In this document: positions 45,699 to 57,585 of the stretch, in pieces
How the letters are laid out: every line of letters starts with the position of its first letter
Numbering within the stretch: the stretch's first letter is position 1
Assembly (NCBI GenBank): GCA_011037195.1
Contig: JAAEAF010002324.1
Location: 173,284 to 237,283 of the forward strand
Direction: 5' to 3'
DNA length: 64,000 nt
From: Triatoma infestans
Lineage: Eukaryota; Arthropoda; Insecta; Hemiptera; Reduviidae
Notes under the pieces: model-generated
What the model was told of the DNA's origin: nothing
Database searches by the model: none
Seen by the model: the letters and a program-made list of their open reading frames with translations, nothing else
Position numbers and translations under genes: made by a program

Positions 45699-45988
45699 TG
45701 ACTGACGAGGCTTCCTGGGTCGCGCCACCTGGGACACGCGACACAATCATAAGACAGTTTACAATTGGGCGTTCACAGTGGGTGGCGCCACTCTACAGCT
45801 ATGTGGATTTCTAATCAGTCAGTCACACGTGGTCTGTAGGAAGCGGACACAGCGATGGAAATGCTTGATGTGAAAGCCTTTATAATTGAAATCCATGCCG
45901 TGGGTGGCGCTTCACAGGTCGCGAATGAAGTGGCGTCAAAATAACTCGCCCGACTCGGGTAGCGCTACCCAGGAAGCCTTGTCTGTCA
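45699..45988. mobile_element. MITE of about 290 bp with long TIRs
   Basis: The termini are TGACTGACGAGGCTTCCTGG on the left and the inverse of TGACAGACAAGGCTTCC on the right. The inner sequence is GC-rich (GTGGCGCCACT, TCGGGTAGCGCTACCC). No target duplication or coding frame was identified, so the superfamily is open. Confidence 0.7.
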
Positions 45989-47204
45989 AAGCCCTAAATC
46001 AACAAGGATATTTAGTTTTGAAAATAATTAATCAACACCAAAGTAGTTATTAAACAATTTTTTTACTTTTTAACAACTGAATACTAGACAAATCTATCAT
46101 GGATATTATGAAACTTTGTTAGTTTTGCTATTGACCACTAGAATAAAATGACATCCTTCTATTGTTTAGAAACAGTAGTAGATTTATTTGATATATGCCC
46201 ACTGTAACAATGGCAGGCAATAGATTATTGTGATTCTGTATAACTCGGATGTTATTTAATAATAATATCTAATAATAATAATAATGAAAATAGAAAAATA
46301 GATTTTCAAAAAAATAACATGCAACTTCCTTTTGTGATAATTTGTATCTATAAAGCCAATTAAAATAATTCAATCAATTAAAAATAATAATTAACTAATT
46401 ATTTTGCCGGATCTAGTCAATTAAACATGTCAAGTTTATTTAGGCCAATATAATTATATTTAAAATCCAAATCTTAGGACATTTATTTTTAACACTGTCA
46501 ATATCAATGTATTTTTTCATTTTCAAAAAATCTAAAGCAGACCGTATGATGAAATAAATAAAGTTACTTCTAATTTGGGTGATTCATGCTGCTCCTACTC
46601 TGTTCATAAATTAATATTGAAGGAACGTTTTGGCTTGTTAAATAATTCATTAAGCCTAATCATTTCATCTGTATGATAAAAAAAAGAAGCATATTTTATT
46701 AACCATATTGTGGGTAGCATTTTTTTTTTCTACGTACGTATTATCCTCCATAATAGCTGTGTCAATATTTGGACAGTTTAGCTGTTACCTCCCTTTCATT
46801 TTCGATAAATGTACTTTGTACATAATGTATAATATCTTCAAAAAACGAGATATTATTTCAATTAACTGTAGCATGTTTTCTGTGTTTGGCTGATCAGAGT
46901 TCAACTTTTGGGTCTCATGATAACTAAGAGAGTACATTAGCCAAACATGAAAACACGTAAAATGAATGCTACACAAATATACCATGCACCATGTGCAAAT
47001 ATACTCGCCGCTATGTGGAATAACTTCTTCGAGTCTTATTTGTCTCATTGTTTAACGGACTATATTTACTCGTTGGTAAAAACTACAGGACTGTGTTTTA
47101 ACTAGAAGAAATGAGCAGATTTAAGACAGACAAAAGAAGAGAAATTTGGACAATAAATCGGAAATAATGTTAGCGTTCTGGTCCTCTTAATTAAATAAAA
47201 AAAA
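45989..47204. other. AT-rich DNA
   Basis: Only short open frames without domains. Confidence 0.4.
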
Positions 47205-47206
47205 AT

Positions 47207-48172
47207 CTGGTGTGAAACACTCACACAACTTTCTCAAAATTATAATTGACAAATTTTATAGTTAGTGTACTAAATTTAATGGAATTAGTCGAAAACTGAA
47301 AAAAACTGTTCAGTAAAAGCCCACTTCCGGTTTACTAATTTTCTTGAAACTTGGAATTTTGGCCATCTATTTCATTTCTAATTAATTTTGTTTGGATGAT
47401 AGAATTGTATAATCAAAATGGACAGCATTTGAAGCAGAAAAACATAACTCCACCCCTTCCCCAAAAGTGCCCTTAAATGAATTTTCCTAGAGTAATGTTT
47501 TAAATAAATGTTGTAGATCTTTGTATGTTTAGTTTATATAAGAAGTTTAAAGAAAATCGTTATCATTTTGAGAAAATCGCAAAAAAGTGAAAAAATCATT
47601 TAGTAAAGTAGTAAAGTAAAGGTACCTCCGGTTATCTTATTTTTTTTTTAAACTCGGAATTTCAACAGCATATTCAACATATTCGAATTAACATTGTTTA
47701 GATGACAGAATTGTCCAGTAAACTGAAATAGCACTTTAGATGAAAACCTAACCCCACCCCTCCGCCATAACTGCCCTTAAATAAATTTTCCCAAAGAAAT
47801 GTTTCAAATAAAATTTGTAGCTCTATGTATGTGTAGTTCATATACCAAGTTTGAAGAAAATCATCGGAGCCATTTTTGAGAAATACGCAAAAAATTAAAA
47901 AAAAAATCAACTAGTAAAGTATTACTTCCGGTCGTGGAATTTTGACAGATAACGTACTGTCCAGATTCCATGGTGATATCTAAACGGAATATCAAGTTTC
48001 AACTTTCTATAATTTTTCGCTTTTTAAGCTATGCTGTTCACATACATGTACACACAGAACGCTGAAACCATTTTTTTCGGATTTTGAGGACGGATATTTC
48101 CGGCGAAAACTCGATATCGAAAATTTGACACGATTACAATACTTCCTCTTTACTAGGAGTAAGAGAAAGTAA
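47207..48172 (+). repeat. Family C, full copy with two modules
   Basis: From TCTGGTGTGAAACACTCAC to CTTTACTAGGAGTAAGAGAA. AAATAAA occurs just outside both ends, which may be a target duplication or a shared A-run. Confidence 0.9.
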
Positions 48173-48289
48173 AATAAATTGTTTTTTTTTTTAGTTCCAA
48201 TAAAGTATTATTACATGTGCAATAAGATCAATATGCAAAACTTAATGGAATTATTATAAAGTTGAATAAAAATGAAGAAAATCAAATGA

Positions 48290-48480
48290 GAGAAAATAAA
48301 TAAATAAAACTACGAAACATGCACAGAAAGAAAACAATCGCAGAAAGTTCAAACTTGTTGTATCATTAAATTGCTGTGGTGCTACTAAGAAATCTGACAT
48401 TATTAATTCAGTCAATATCCGTTAACCCGACTCTGCTGAATGGATTTTCAATTTTTCACAGTTTTACGCACAGAAACGGT
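48290..48480 (-). repeat. Family C, diverged 3' part
   Basis: CAGAAAGTTCAAACTTGTTG and CTAAGAAATCTGACATTAT correspond to the reversed 3' third of family C. It adjoins family E, as 31390-31555 does. Confidence 0.55.
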
Positions 48481-48487
48481 TTCCTTT

Positions 48488-48655
48488 ATACGTTGTTCAA
48501 TTAGCACGCTTATAGATACAATTTCAAAACTCTTTACTAGTTTAATTTTGGTTACACTAATTAGCTGAGTAAACAAAAATAATGTATTTACATGAATCAC
48601 CGGGCCAGTTTTAGAAAACCCTTATTCAACCATTGATAACATATTTTATTTTAAT
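48488..48655 (-). repeat. Family E segment, copy 2
   Basis: Inverse copy of 31218-31385, including CTTATTCAACCATTGATAAC and TTAGCTGAGTAAACAAAAA, with about 95 percent agreement by eye. Confidence 0.85.
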
Positions 48656-48674
48656 TAATTTTGAATTTCTCTTA

Positions 48675-49295
48675 AGGTGGCTACACATGTAACTGCAAAC
48701 TTGAACGTTATAACATGCACAGGTCTTTTGCGCAAGTGTACATGTGATCCACACGGCTCATGTATACTTGAAGAGTGTCAGCAGATGTTTGAAAGATGGC
48801 GACGATGAACGAAGACGACGCGCTCGCTTTAGCTGCTCTTGTTTTAATTTACAAAAGAAAAAGTCAACGAAAAGATCGTTCTTTGTGGTGTAAAGAATGG
48901 CTGAAGAAACGAAAAAGCTATTCACACATTAATTTATTAAGTGTGAATAAATTAACAGTGTTCACTTTGATAAATGTGAATAAATTCTTCCATAATTTCT
49001 CTGTGACCCTTCCTAAAATCAACCGACATAATGATAAAATAATATCGCCTTTATATGGACTCGAAAAGTAAAACAAACGTTTGCTTTGGCGTGCACGAGA
49101 CTGACACAGAGGTTGCACAAGTCTGCTACACACGTTCAGTTAAACATGAACAAGATGGCGCGCACAAGTATGCAGTATGAAAGTTTAAACATTTTCTGAC
49201 TTGTGCAAATTTTTCATAGAAACGACCAAGTATGCCTGTACAAGCCGACTGCGCATGTATACCGTTGAATTATGCAGTTACGTGTGTAGCCAGCT
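48675..49295 (+). mobile_element. PIF/Harbinger MITE with TTA target duplication
   Basis: The TIRs are AGGTGGCTACACATGTAACT and, inverted, AGCTGGCTACACACGTAACT. TTA lies on both sides (48672-48674 and 49296-49298), the canonical 3-bp target. Length is 621 bp. The inside keeps the start of a transposase gene. Confidence 0.9.
48796..48970 (+). pseudogene. Harbinger transposase N-terminal fragment
   Basis: The frame starts ATGGCGACGATGAACGAAG and gives LALAALVLIYKRKSQRKDRS and WCKEWLKKRKSYSHINLL, the N-terminal helices of PIF/Harbinger transposases. Everything downstream, including the catalytic domain, is deleted. The frame runs on into unrelated sequence. Its GC content is higher than the surroundings. 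Confidence 0.8.
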
Positions 49296-50169
49296 TTACT
49301 GTCTAGTAAGAGGAAGTATAGTAATTGTGTCAAATTTTCGATATCGAGTTTTCACCGGAAATATCCGTTTTGAGGATCCCCGAGTCCAAAAAAGTGGTTT
49401 TTAGCAAATGGTCTGTGTGTATGTGTACGTATGTGAACCGCATAGCTCAAAAATGAAAAATCGTAGAAAGTTCAAACTTGATATTCTGTTAGGTATCACC
49501 ATGGGATTCGAACGGTGGGTTATCTGTCAAAATTCCTCAACTGAAAGAACCACTTTACTGAATGATTTTTTTTATCTTCTCAAAAATAGCTCCAACGATT
49601 TTTTTTAAACTTGGTAAATCAACAACACATACAATGAGCTACAACTTTTATTTGAAACATTTCTTCGGGAAAATTGATTTAAAGGTACTTTTGGGGAAAG
49701 GGGTGGGGTTACGATTTCCTTTAAAGTGCAAGTTCAGTTTAATACACATTTTCTAACACCTAAATAATATTAATTAGAATTAAATATGTTGTTGAAATTC
49801 TGAGTTTAAAGAAAAATTGTTAAACCGGAAGTCTGTTTTTACTGAAGTTTTTGTGATTTTCTCCATAAATACACCGACGAATTTCTTTTAAATTTTGTAT
49901 ACTTACTATAAACTTTGTCAGGAACCATTTTTGACAGTTAGTATAAGAGAAACTTGTGTGAATTTTTCACATCAGATTTTTTAAAATTAAATTAGCTAAC
50001 AAAAATGCAAAATTCTTGTATTCATTTTTCATTGGTATTTGATTATACAGGCACTCCCTCTTTTTATAAACTATCAAATTGCTATTCTATCAAATTGCAA
50101 AAAAACCATCAAGCATAATTATTAATGTCCATAAAAAAAAAATGCATATTTGAATGAGTAATGGCGCAG

Positions 50170-50770
50170 TACACGTGGCATTATACAATAATTTTCATGT
50201 GAAACAGGTTTAATACAGGGCTGCTTACTTAGCACACTTTTATTTAGTTTATTTATAAACTATTTTTATATGATAAGATCGGTGGCAGCATTTGGGTAAA
50301 TAAGGTTAATATTATTAGGCTGTTGGCCCCTATGCGGATGATGTGGTCATTTTAGCTTCTAGTAAAATTGAATTTGTCTATTTGGAAAATATGGAATTTA
50401 AAATTAAATTTATCTAATTCAAAAATAATATTTATTGCATAATAGAGGGAGTCCTTGGATTGAATGGAAAATTTTTTACCATGAAAAACATATTAAATTG
50501 CCATTACATGCAAATACTTAGGAATTACCTTAACACCAAAACTATCACTTAATTTTCATTTAACTAAAAAACATACTACAAAAAAATTTAATAATAATTC
50601 ATTAACGTCATTAATAACAATGGACAATATCCCTATTTCAAGAAAATTGAAATTATTTAAAGCAGTTTTTTCGGACAATAGTCTGTTATGGAAGTCAGAT
50701 ATGGGATTATCAGCCATACGAAATAGTAGAAAAGTTATTGCATTTCTTCGAAAAAAAAAAAAATAACATT
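50170..50770 (+). pseudogene. Decayed non-LTR reverse transcriptase
   Basis: TGLIQGCLLSTLLFSLFIN (about 50210) matches the reverse transcriptase block that normally reads G-x-x-Q-G-x-x-L-S-P. YADDVVILASS (about 50335) is the intact catalytic box. YLGITLTPKLSLNFHLTKK and IPISRKLKLFKAVF follow as in thumb-region sequences. Frameshifts and stops separate them. It lies directly upstream of a family D MITE. Clade not assigned. Confidence 0.82.
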
Positions 50771-50859
50771 GTCAATGAATGCTGCCAGCAGATAATCAAT
50801 AATGAAACGAATCGTAACAGGATTTTCCCCCATTAACTCTCAAAACTATTTTGATTATG

Positions 50860-51363
50860 CAGTGAAATACTTTTAACAAGAAAACGCTTAACATGAAAAA
50901 TCAGTTAACATGAAATCATACTGTGGTCCTGCGACAAAATATGTAATTTCACATATTTTTTTTCTTTTAACACGAAACAAATATCGCTTAACACGAAAAG
51001 ATTTCACCACCCGGACGAACAAAATATACCTGTTTTCTGTAATCATATCGTCACGCAGATTTTTTGGCTTATTGTTTTTTCGTTAGACGGAACAAAATAA
51101 ACAATGGCTGCCACTGTTGCTAAGTTTCCGCTGCAACTAGGTAAAGGCAACGCCATTGTCAAAACATTTCAATTAGTTATCGTATTCGGTAAATTTTCCG
51201 ATTTTTTCAAAATCAGCGATTTTTTTGTAATTTTAATACTTAAATTCTTTTTTTTTACGAGTACAATGGCAGAGAAATGGGGACAAAAACAAACCTCTAT
51301 TTTATCGTTTAACACGAAAAAATATTTCGATCCCCTCAGTTTCGTGTTAAACGTTTTTCACTG
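50860..51363 (+). mobile_element. Tigger/pogo-like MITE (family D, copy 2)
   Basis: It runs from CAGTGAAATACTTTTAACA to the inverse CGTGTTAAACGTTTTTCACTG (504 bp) and is uninterrupted. TA follows the right end; TG stands at the left. It matches 17317-18667 in inverse orientation, including AACAATGGCTGCCACTGTTG. No transposase is present. Confidence 0.75.
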
Positions 51364-51685
51364 TATTTTGAATGTAATGAAGCTATCATGTGTGGACGGC
51401 TTCTCAAGTTATTGGCACTTGAAACGATCAGTATTTTGGTTTAATGATTTGAAAAGTATTCCACTTCTTCAAAATTATTAAATATTAGATGAATTACTTA
51501 TTGAAAATGCAATGTTAAAAGTGACTATAATATATCTATATTTAAAATCGAAATGTCACTATAATATATCTATATAAAATGTTAAATCATCGACACAGTG
51601 AAAAAATGAATTTTAATAGTTTGCTAAATTTTAATAATCATATTAAATGGATAACGCAAACTAGATATGAGTTATTATTGTATTG
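51364..51685. other. AT-rich DNA
   Basis: A short duplicated block with CACTATAATATATCTATA occurs near 51520 and 51558. Nothing else seen. Confidence 0.4.
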
Positions 51686-51689
51686 AGAA

Positions 51690-51905
51690 GAGATTAGATC
51701 AGTGGAAGCGTGCTGGACTCTAACGCTGGTTTCGAGTCCAGCATTGCTGGCCTTATATTTTCTCTTCGTAGGAGCCTCTATAAAGCTGATGCACAATGTT
51801 GTCTGAACCAGAGAATACGTCCGGACGGCGGCAGGACACTGAGAAGCCTCCGGGCGCCAATGACCAACCAGAGATTTTGATGCTTCCCTCCCCCCCAAAG
51901 AAAAA
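51690..51905 (+). mobile_element. tRNA-derived SINE, family 1, diverged subfamily
   Basis: A-box-like TTAGATCAGTGGAAGCG and B-box GGTTTCGAGTCC are present. The body keeps CGTAGGAGCCTCTA and CACTGAGAAGCCTCCGG. It is clearly different from the main subfamily and closer to the copy at 55515. Confidence 0.8.
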
Positions 51906-52039
51906 AAGTAGGCATTTCAATAAAACTGATGAACTATTAAAGTATACACTGTGTATGCTAAATGAAATAGAAGATATTTATCACTTGTGGCGAGGTGCTC
52001 AGTATATTAATGGAAATTAGAAGGTTGTATTTTAATATG

Positions 52040-52500
52040 AACTGGACTCCCAAGCCGCCATACTCACCCTGGCCTCTAGTATTACCCAGTTAATATTAGA
52101 AGGATGGAGGGCTGTTTTCCAATGGGTGCCTAGCCACTCCGATATTCTGGGCAACGAGCAAGTAGGCTGGCTAGCGAAGGAAGGTTGCTAGCTTGCCTGA
52201 AGCCTGAAGGCCCAGCAACATTTCACCAGACGATTAGAGAAATAAATAATAAAATGAAAGAAAAGGTAGAAATCGTCTGGAAAAATAAAGCTTCAGGAAA
52301 AAGCTGGGAGAATTTATTACACGACCCAATTCCCTATGACCTTCCACGCAGTGACTTCACGACAAACTTCCGACTAGCCACTGGGCACGACTATCACCAT
52401 TGAATAGGAGTTAAACCATCTCCCACCTGTCCGCTATGTGACCGCGGTGCGGAAATGGGTGCTGCCCACCTAATGACTTGTGCCGGATTGCATGTGTAAT
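52040..52500 (+). pseudogene. RNase H and zinc-knuckle remnant of a non-LTR retrotransposon
   Basis: ELDSQAAILTLASSITQLI and FQWVPSHSDILGNEQVGW give the second and third RNase H blocks; WLAKEGC then a TAG follows. In another frame, KSWENLLHDPIPYDLPRSDF and NFRLATGHD are followed by a C-P-L-C-D-R-G type zinc knuckle near 52431-52490. The order is that of retrotransposon pol C-termini. The gene is broken by at least two frame changes. Confidence 0.85.
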
Positions 52501-53485
52501 GTGATAACAAGAAGGAGTGATAACAAGAAGGAAAAGATATAATTTTTAAATTATAAAAATTATAACTTGTGGTGCCAGCCAGTCGCTATTATTCAGGGCA
52601 AGAGCCGCGGTCAGTGCACGGTCAAAGGGACCGCCAAAGACACACCGCTAAAACCCTTTCAACAAAATCCCTTTCAAAGGGGTCATTATACGGTCAGTGT
52701 ACAGAAGCCAGCTGGCCGATATACAAGGATCAACAAACACTCAAAAGACCACCTGGATACAGTCCTTTGATAACCGCCATCATCTGTTGCCACACTGGTC
52801 ACCGACATATTCAAGACCTAGGGTCAACACACGGCAAGAGATGTTTTAGTGTGACCCGTAATTACACACTTGTCAATATGTGAGTGATGCCAATATAAAC
52901 GTCTTTCCACAGGAAGAGGGGATGAGTATTCTTCAGTATTTTATCAGCGTTTCATCAGTATTCTACCAGTCATATACGACATCAGTTCATACATAGCGAG
53001 CTCGTCTTTATCTAAGGTTTTAAACATATATTTATTCATCAATCATTATAGTTGTGCATTCTAGTTACCATTTAAATCATTTTAAATTAATTGTAGTTAT
53101 ATCTTTTCAAACGTTTAAATTATTGTTAAAAAATATAGTCTATTTTCGTAAATTAGTAGTTCATATTTTGAGTAACAACTCTCTAAAAATCTCTAACTAA
53201 CTCCCAACCATTCATCGCATCATAACCCTCTTCAAGACATCTGATCCCATTACACATGACGAAGGCAAAGACGAACTTGTCTCACACTGGAAACAAAAAT
53301 CAAACAGATATTGGACTGCCTGAAAGAACATGGGAACACTCCCTTCACAGTCGGCGTAGGGAAGAAAAAAATTAATATGAATTATATGTCATTAGAAACA
53401 TTTATTGAAATATTCGAATAAATAGCAATTATTGAGTTTGGTTGAGTTTAGCACTTTATTCTAGGGATTTTCTTTTAACTAAGTG
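52501..53485. other. Unassigned DNA, LTR-like in part (52560-53000)
   Basis: The segment is less AT-rich and has a TATAAA (about 52896) followed by a GAGGGGATGAGTATTCTTC stretch, in the manner of an LTR promoter. No second LTR or border was found. Confidence 0.3.
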
Positions 53486-54300
53486 CGTGAACTACACATA
53501 CAAAGAGCCTACAACTTTTATCTGCAATATTTCTCCGGGTAAAAGTCATTAAAGGGGACTTCTGGGGGCATAGTTGGGGTTATGTTTTCCTCTAAAGTTC
53601 TATTTTAATTTATTATTATTATTATTGTCCTATCTCGGGTGGGCCATGTCCCGGCACTGCAGCCAACAGAGGCTTATTGTGCCACCCCCGATGGTTCCTA
53701 GTAGACAAACCCTCCCTCCTTAAGGAGTTTCAGGGCCTTCATCACCAGGTCGTTTTGAGCTACTATCTCCTCAGGTCGCAAAGTACCGAAGGTTTCATAC
53801 CTCAATCTGATTATTGCTACGCAATCGAACAACAGGTGGGAGGCCGTTTCCTCCTCTTCCTGACATAGTCTGCACAAGGGTTCCGCTCGGATGAGTCCTA
53901 CCTTGTACAGATGTTTCCTGAACCTGCCATGACCCGTAAACAGTCCCGTCACCAGAGAAATCTGGCTCCTACTCAGACCAAGGGTCATTCGGGTTCTTCG
54001 TTTACACAGTCCTGGCATCATCCTTTTACTGTGTTTTATTATATAATTGTGTCATTTAAAAAAAACTTTGAATATAATTTTAAATATGTTTCCAATATTT
54101 CGAGTTTGAAAAATCGGGTAACCGGAAGTACGTTTCTACTGAACAGTTTTTTTTCCCTGTTTTCACGGTTTTTTTCCATAAAAACACCAACGAATTTAAT
54201 TAAAACTATATGTTAAGAAAAATTTTCAATTATAATTTTGTTTAACTGCATGCGCAGCAAGTGAAAGTCGAATGAGTGTTTCACACCAGATTTTTTTTCA
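53486..54300 (-). repeat. Family C, 5' half split by a LINE fragment
   Basis: TACAACTTTTATCTGCAATA and GGTTATGTTTTCCTC on the left and CGGGTAACCGGAAGTACG to GTTTCACACCAGATTTT on the right are consecutive parts of one reversed copy. Confidence 0.85.
53617..54034 (-). mobile_element. 5'-truncated non-LTR retrotransposon inserted in family C
   Basis: Between TTTATTAT repeats (53609-53616 and 54035-54042) lies a minus-strand fragment ending in an (AAT)n-like tail. Its frame reads SLVTGLFTGHGRFRKHLYKV and CRLCQEEEETASHLLFDC, the C-terminal zinc knuckle (C-x2-C-x8-H-x4-C). The reading frame of 107 codons is intact up to a normal stop, so it is fairly young. Confidence 0.85.
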
Positions 54301-54477
54301 GTAATAACAAGAAAGAAAAACATTGTTTTCTTCACCTTATCATATAAATATAAAATAAATGGCCTTGGATTTTTTTGTATTATTTAAAATCAAACAAAAC
54401 AAAAGACTAAACGATGGCAGTTAGTAGTGGTTGAAATCCCTGCTGCTGAGTCAGTCCTTCAGGGAAAATTTTTCTTA

Positions 54478-54655
54478 GTTGTTGTGGCTGGGCCCGCAGA
54501 GCTGGAAAACATAGAGATCTTGTCCGTAATAGCCTGCTTCTTTTTTATGGTCCTCCACCGGTTTTGGGCGTTCGCCCATTATCAGGATGTTTTTATCAAA
54601 ACAGTGTGATAACATAGACTTGCACAGAGCAAATTCAGTTTATAACCAGCGCACG
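54478..54655 (+). repeat. Foldback family A, left arm only (A7)
   Basis: AGTTGTTGTGGCTGGGCC to CAGAGCAAATTCAGTTTATA is a single family A left arm. The opposite arm is missing. Confidence 0.75.
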
Positions 54656-54689
54656 TACACACATTAAAAAAAGACATTCAGTAGATATT

Positions 54690-54915
54690 TTTTTTAGGGA
54701 ATAGTGCACTGTGATCTAAAGATCTATTGTGTCCCCCGGAGCCTTCTCAATTACAACGTTCTCTCGTTACGAACAAACTGCCTGCTAGTAGTGCATTTAA
54801 AAAAAAAAAAATGTTTAATTCAACATATTTAATTCTAGTACAGTCAGAACTGTTGGTCTCTACGTCAGACCTACACGTGGGAGTCCTGCGCGCTATCACT
54901 GAGCGGTGGATAATC
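54690..54915 (-). mobile_element. SINE family 1, disrupted copy
   Basis: The body part (CCGGAGCCTTCTCAATTAC) lies at 54735-54760. The head part (CTACACGTGGGAGTCCTGCG then CGCTATCACTGAGCGG) is at 54870-54905. About 90 bp of foreign A-rich sequence lie between them. Confidence 0.6.
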
Positions 54916-55512
54916 GTAAGCCTAAACACATACATAAGATCTGTTAAAAACAATTTTTTTTTTACAGAAGACTTCAGTATATCCGGCGATAACTCTGTTT
55001 TGAAAATTTGATACTATTCCTACTACAAAATTAAGGAGTGATTACTATTAATAAAACTTATGATATAGAATACACAATCATTAACGATGAGTTAACCTTA
55101 ATGAGTCTGACTTTCTCTTTGGAAAATGAGATCCTTAATCAAAAAGCAAAGCCCCCCACTAATACTAATGGTATTTTCCTTTGTTTTGAATGATTTTGAT
55201 TCCCCGACTTAAATATATGACCTCAAGTATAAAGACGCCAGCTTCTAAAGTAAAACTTGGGTGCTAATTCCATTACTGATTAGACATGTCAGAATCACAA
55301 TAAAGCGAACATTTGACTAAATATTAAATTGCCCACAAGGGGTATCTGTTGCATGCAATTACTTGTGGAGTAGCGACCCCACGGGGTTACCACAGCATAG
55401 TATTCCTTGCACTTCGTCAGAACAGTACACAATATACACTTAAGCTATATACACTCTACCCTTTACAGACAAAGACAAAAACTGTAAACAATCTAGGCGT
55501 AATTGGCGTAAG
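54916..55512. other. AT-rich DNA
   Basis: No feature recognised. Confidence 0.4.
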
Positions 55513-55514
55513 CG

Positions 55515-55725
55515 AAGGAAGAAGGAAGCGATTAGCTCAGTGATAGCGTGCTGGACTAGCAACGCAGAGGTCCCGGCTTCGAATCCAGCATGCTACCCTT
55601 AGATTTTCTCTTCCTAGAAGCCTCTACGGCTCCCTATCCGTCTATAGCTAGAGAACACTGCTCGGAGGCCGGCACTGCCCTGAGAAAGCTCCGGGGCGGG
55701 GGGGGGCGGCGGGGCACAATAAATC
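55515..55725 (+). mobile_element. tRNA-derived SINE, family 1, diverged subfamily
   Basis: A-box TTAGCTCAGTGATAGCG and B-box GGCTTCGAATCC are clear; the body has CCTAGAAGCCTCTACGG and GAGAAAGCTCCGG. It ends in a G-run (55698-55712) and lacks the usual A-rich tail. Confidence 0.82.
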
Positions 55726-56199
55726 TTTCATGTCGCAATGCAATAATCTCCTATAACCTTCTAAAATATTAAATCTTCTTCTAGTACACTCTTCACAGGC
55801 TGATATGCCAAGATTTGTTTTACATTAAATCATTTGGAAAAGGACTATCTTTTAAATTTGATCGACTTACAATCAAACAAACTTTAAAAAATTGTTCCAT
55901 TTAAAAGATAAACAAACTTCTCATTGATGTAATATTGTCGAAACTGAAAATAAACAAACAAATTGGTTGTTTTCTGTTTGATCGCTTATTTTGGTGACCT
56001 GAATACAAAACATAGTTCATTGGAAAACAAGATTTGATTAATAGCTGTCATGGTGTTCTGGATTTATCATTTGTTGTTCAAGACCTAGTTTAAAACATTT
56101 TAGTATATTTTCTAATAAATTTTTCATATTTACGAATGACGTAATTGATTTATAACTTTAATGTCTGTAAAATGTTTGGAGACTTTCAATTATCAAAAT
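55726..56199. other. AT-rich DNA
   Basis: No feature recognised. Confidence 0.4.
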
Positions 56200-56645
56200 A
56201 CTGGTGTCTGGAACACTCATACGATTTTCTATTACTGCAGTTTACAGAATTATAAATGACAAAATTACATTAAATTTATAATTTTTACGAAATGTTTATT
56301 TGTTTTCAATTTTATACGAAAATTTGAAAAAACTAAACTTAATAAAATGACATTTTTGAGGTAGCCATAACCTTCCCCTCCCTCATCAAATACTTTTTTA
56401 AAGGAACTTCTTCTGAAAATAGTTCCTAACGAAAGTCTCTGTATTCATAGTTGGTGAATCAAATTTAATAAAAATCTGTCGGTGTTTTTATGGAGTATAC
56501 CGCAAAAAGAAATAGGCAAATGTTTCAGTAAAAACGCACTTCCTGTCAACCCGATGTTCTTCAAACAAGGAATTTTGTTGACATATTTAATTCTAATTAA
56601 CATTATTTAAATGAGGGAATTATATAATAAACTAAGATAGCACTT

Positions 56646-56867
56646 GAGTGAGTGGAGAGATTAGCTAAGTGGTTAGCGCATTGGACTCCCACGCGGAGGT
56701 GCCGTGGTCGAGTCCAGTGCTACCTTTAGATTTTTTTTTCTTCCTAGGAGCGTTCACAGCAGTGTTGAACAGTATTGTCTGTAGCTAGAGAACACTGAAT
56801 GTTGTCTGTGCACAATGAGAAGGCTCCGGGCGCTAATGATCATAGATATAGACGCGCCTCAAATTAA
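56646..56867 (+). mobile_element. tRNA-derived SINE, family 1, at the left of a composite insertion
   Basis: A-box TAGCTAAGTGG and an eroded B-box (GTGGTCGAGTCC) are present, and the tail reads GCGCCTCAAATTAAAAAA. It passes without a break into family C. A single 12-bp target duplication flanks the SINE and the family C copy together. Confidence 0.88.
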
Positions 56868-57585
56868 AAAATCTGGTGTGAAACACTCATACAACTTTGT
56901 CTTACTCCAGTTCTCAAAATTATAATTGACAAATTTTATAGTTTGTGTACCAAATTTAATGAAATTTGTCGAAAACTGAAAAAAAAAAAAACTGTACAGT
57001 AAAAGCGCACTTCCAGTTTACTGATTTCCTTCAAACTCGGAATTTTAGCCATCTATTTATTTCTAATTAATTTTCTATGGATGTTAGAATTGTATAATCA
57101 ACTATGATAGTACTTTAGTGAAAAACATAACCCCACCCCTCTCCCAAATGTGCCCTTAAATGAATTTTTCCAGAGAAATATTTCAAATAAATGTTGTAGC
57201 TCTTTGTATGTGTAGTTGAAATACCAAGTTTAATAAAAATCGTTAGAGCCATTTTTGAGATAATCGCAAAAACGTAAAAAAAAAAAAAACTAGTAAAGTG
57301 GTACTTTCGGTTGAGGAATTTTGACAGATGACCCACTGTCGGATCCCATGGAGATAACTAAACGGAATATCAAGTTCAAACTTTCTACGATTTTTCGTTT
57401 TTGAGCTGTGCTGTTCACATACATACATACACACACGCACACACACACACTCACAGACCATTTGCTAAAAACCACTTTTTTGGACTCAGGGGACTTCAAA
57501 ACGGACATTTCCGGTGAAAACCCAATATCGAAAATTTTACACGATTACAATACTTCCTCTTACTAGGAGTAAGGGAAAGTAAAAA
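56868..57585 (+). repeat. Family C, one-module copy, right part of the composite insertion
   Basis: From TCTGGTGTGAAACACTC to CTCTTACTAGGAGTAAG and AAAGTAAAAA. It has only one internal module and is therefore about 0.7 kb long. Confidence 0.9.

Larger units (their letters stand above)
48663..49985 (-). repeat. Family C, one-module copy split by a Harbinger element
   Basis: The flanks of the Harbinger insertion, TTTCTCTTA and TTACTGTCTAGTAAGAGG, rejoin into the family C terminal hairpin. The rest runs to CACATCAGATTTTTT at 49981. It has a single internal module. Confidence 0.85.
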
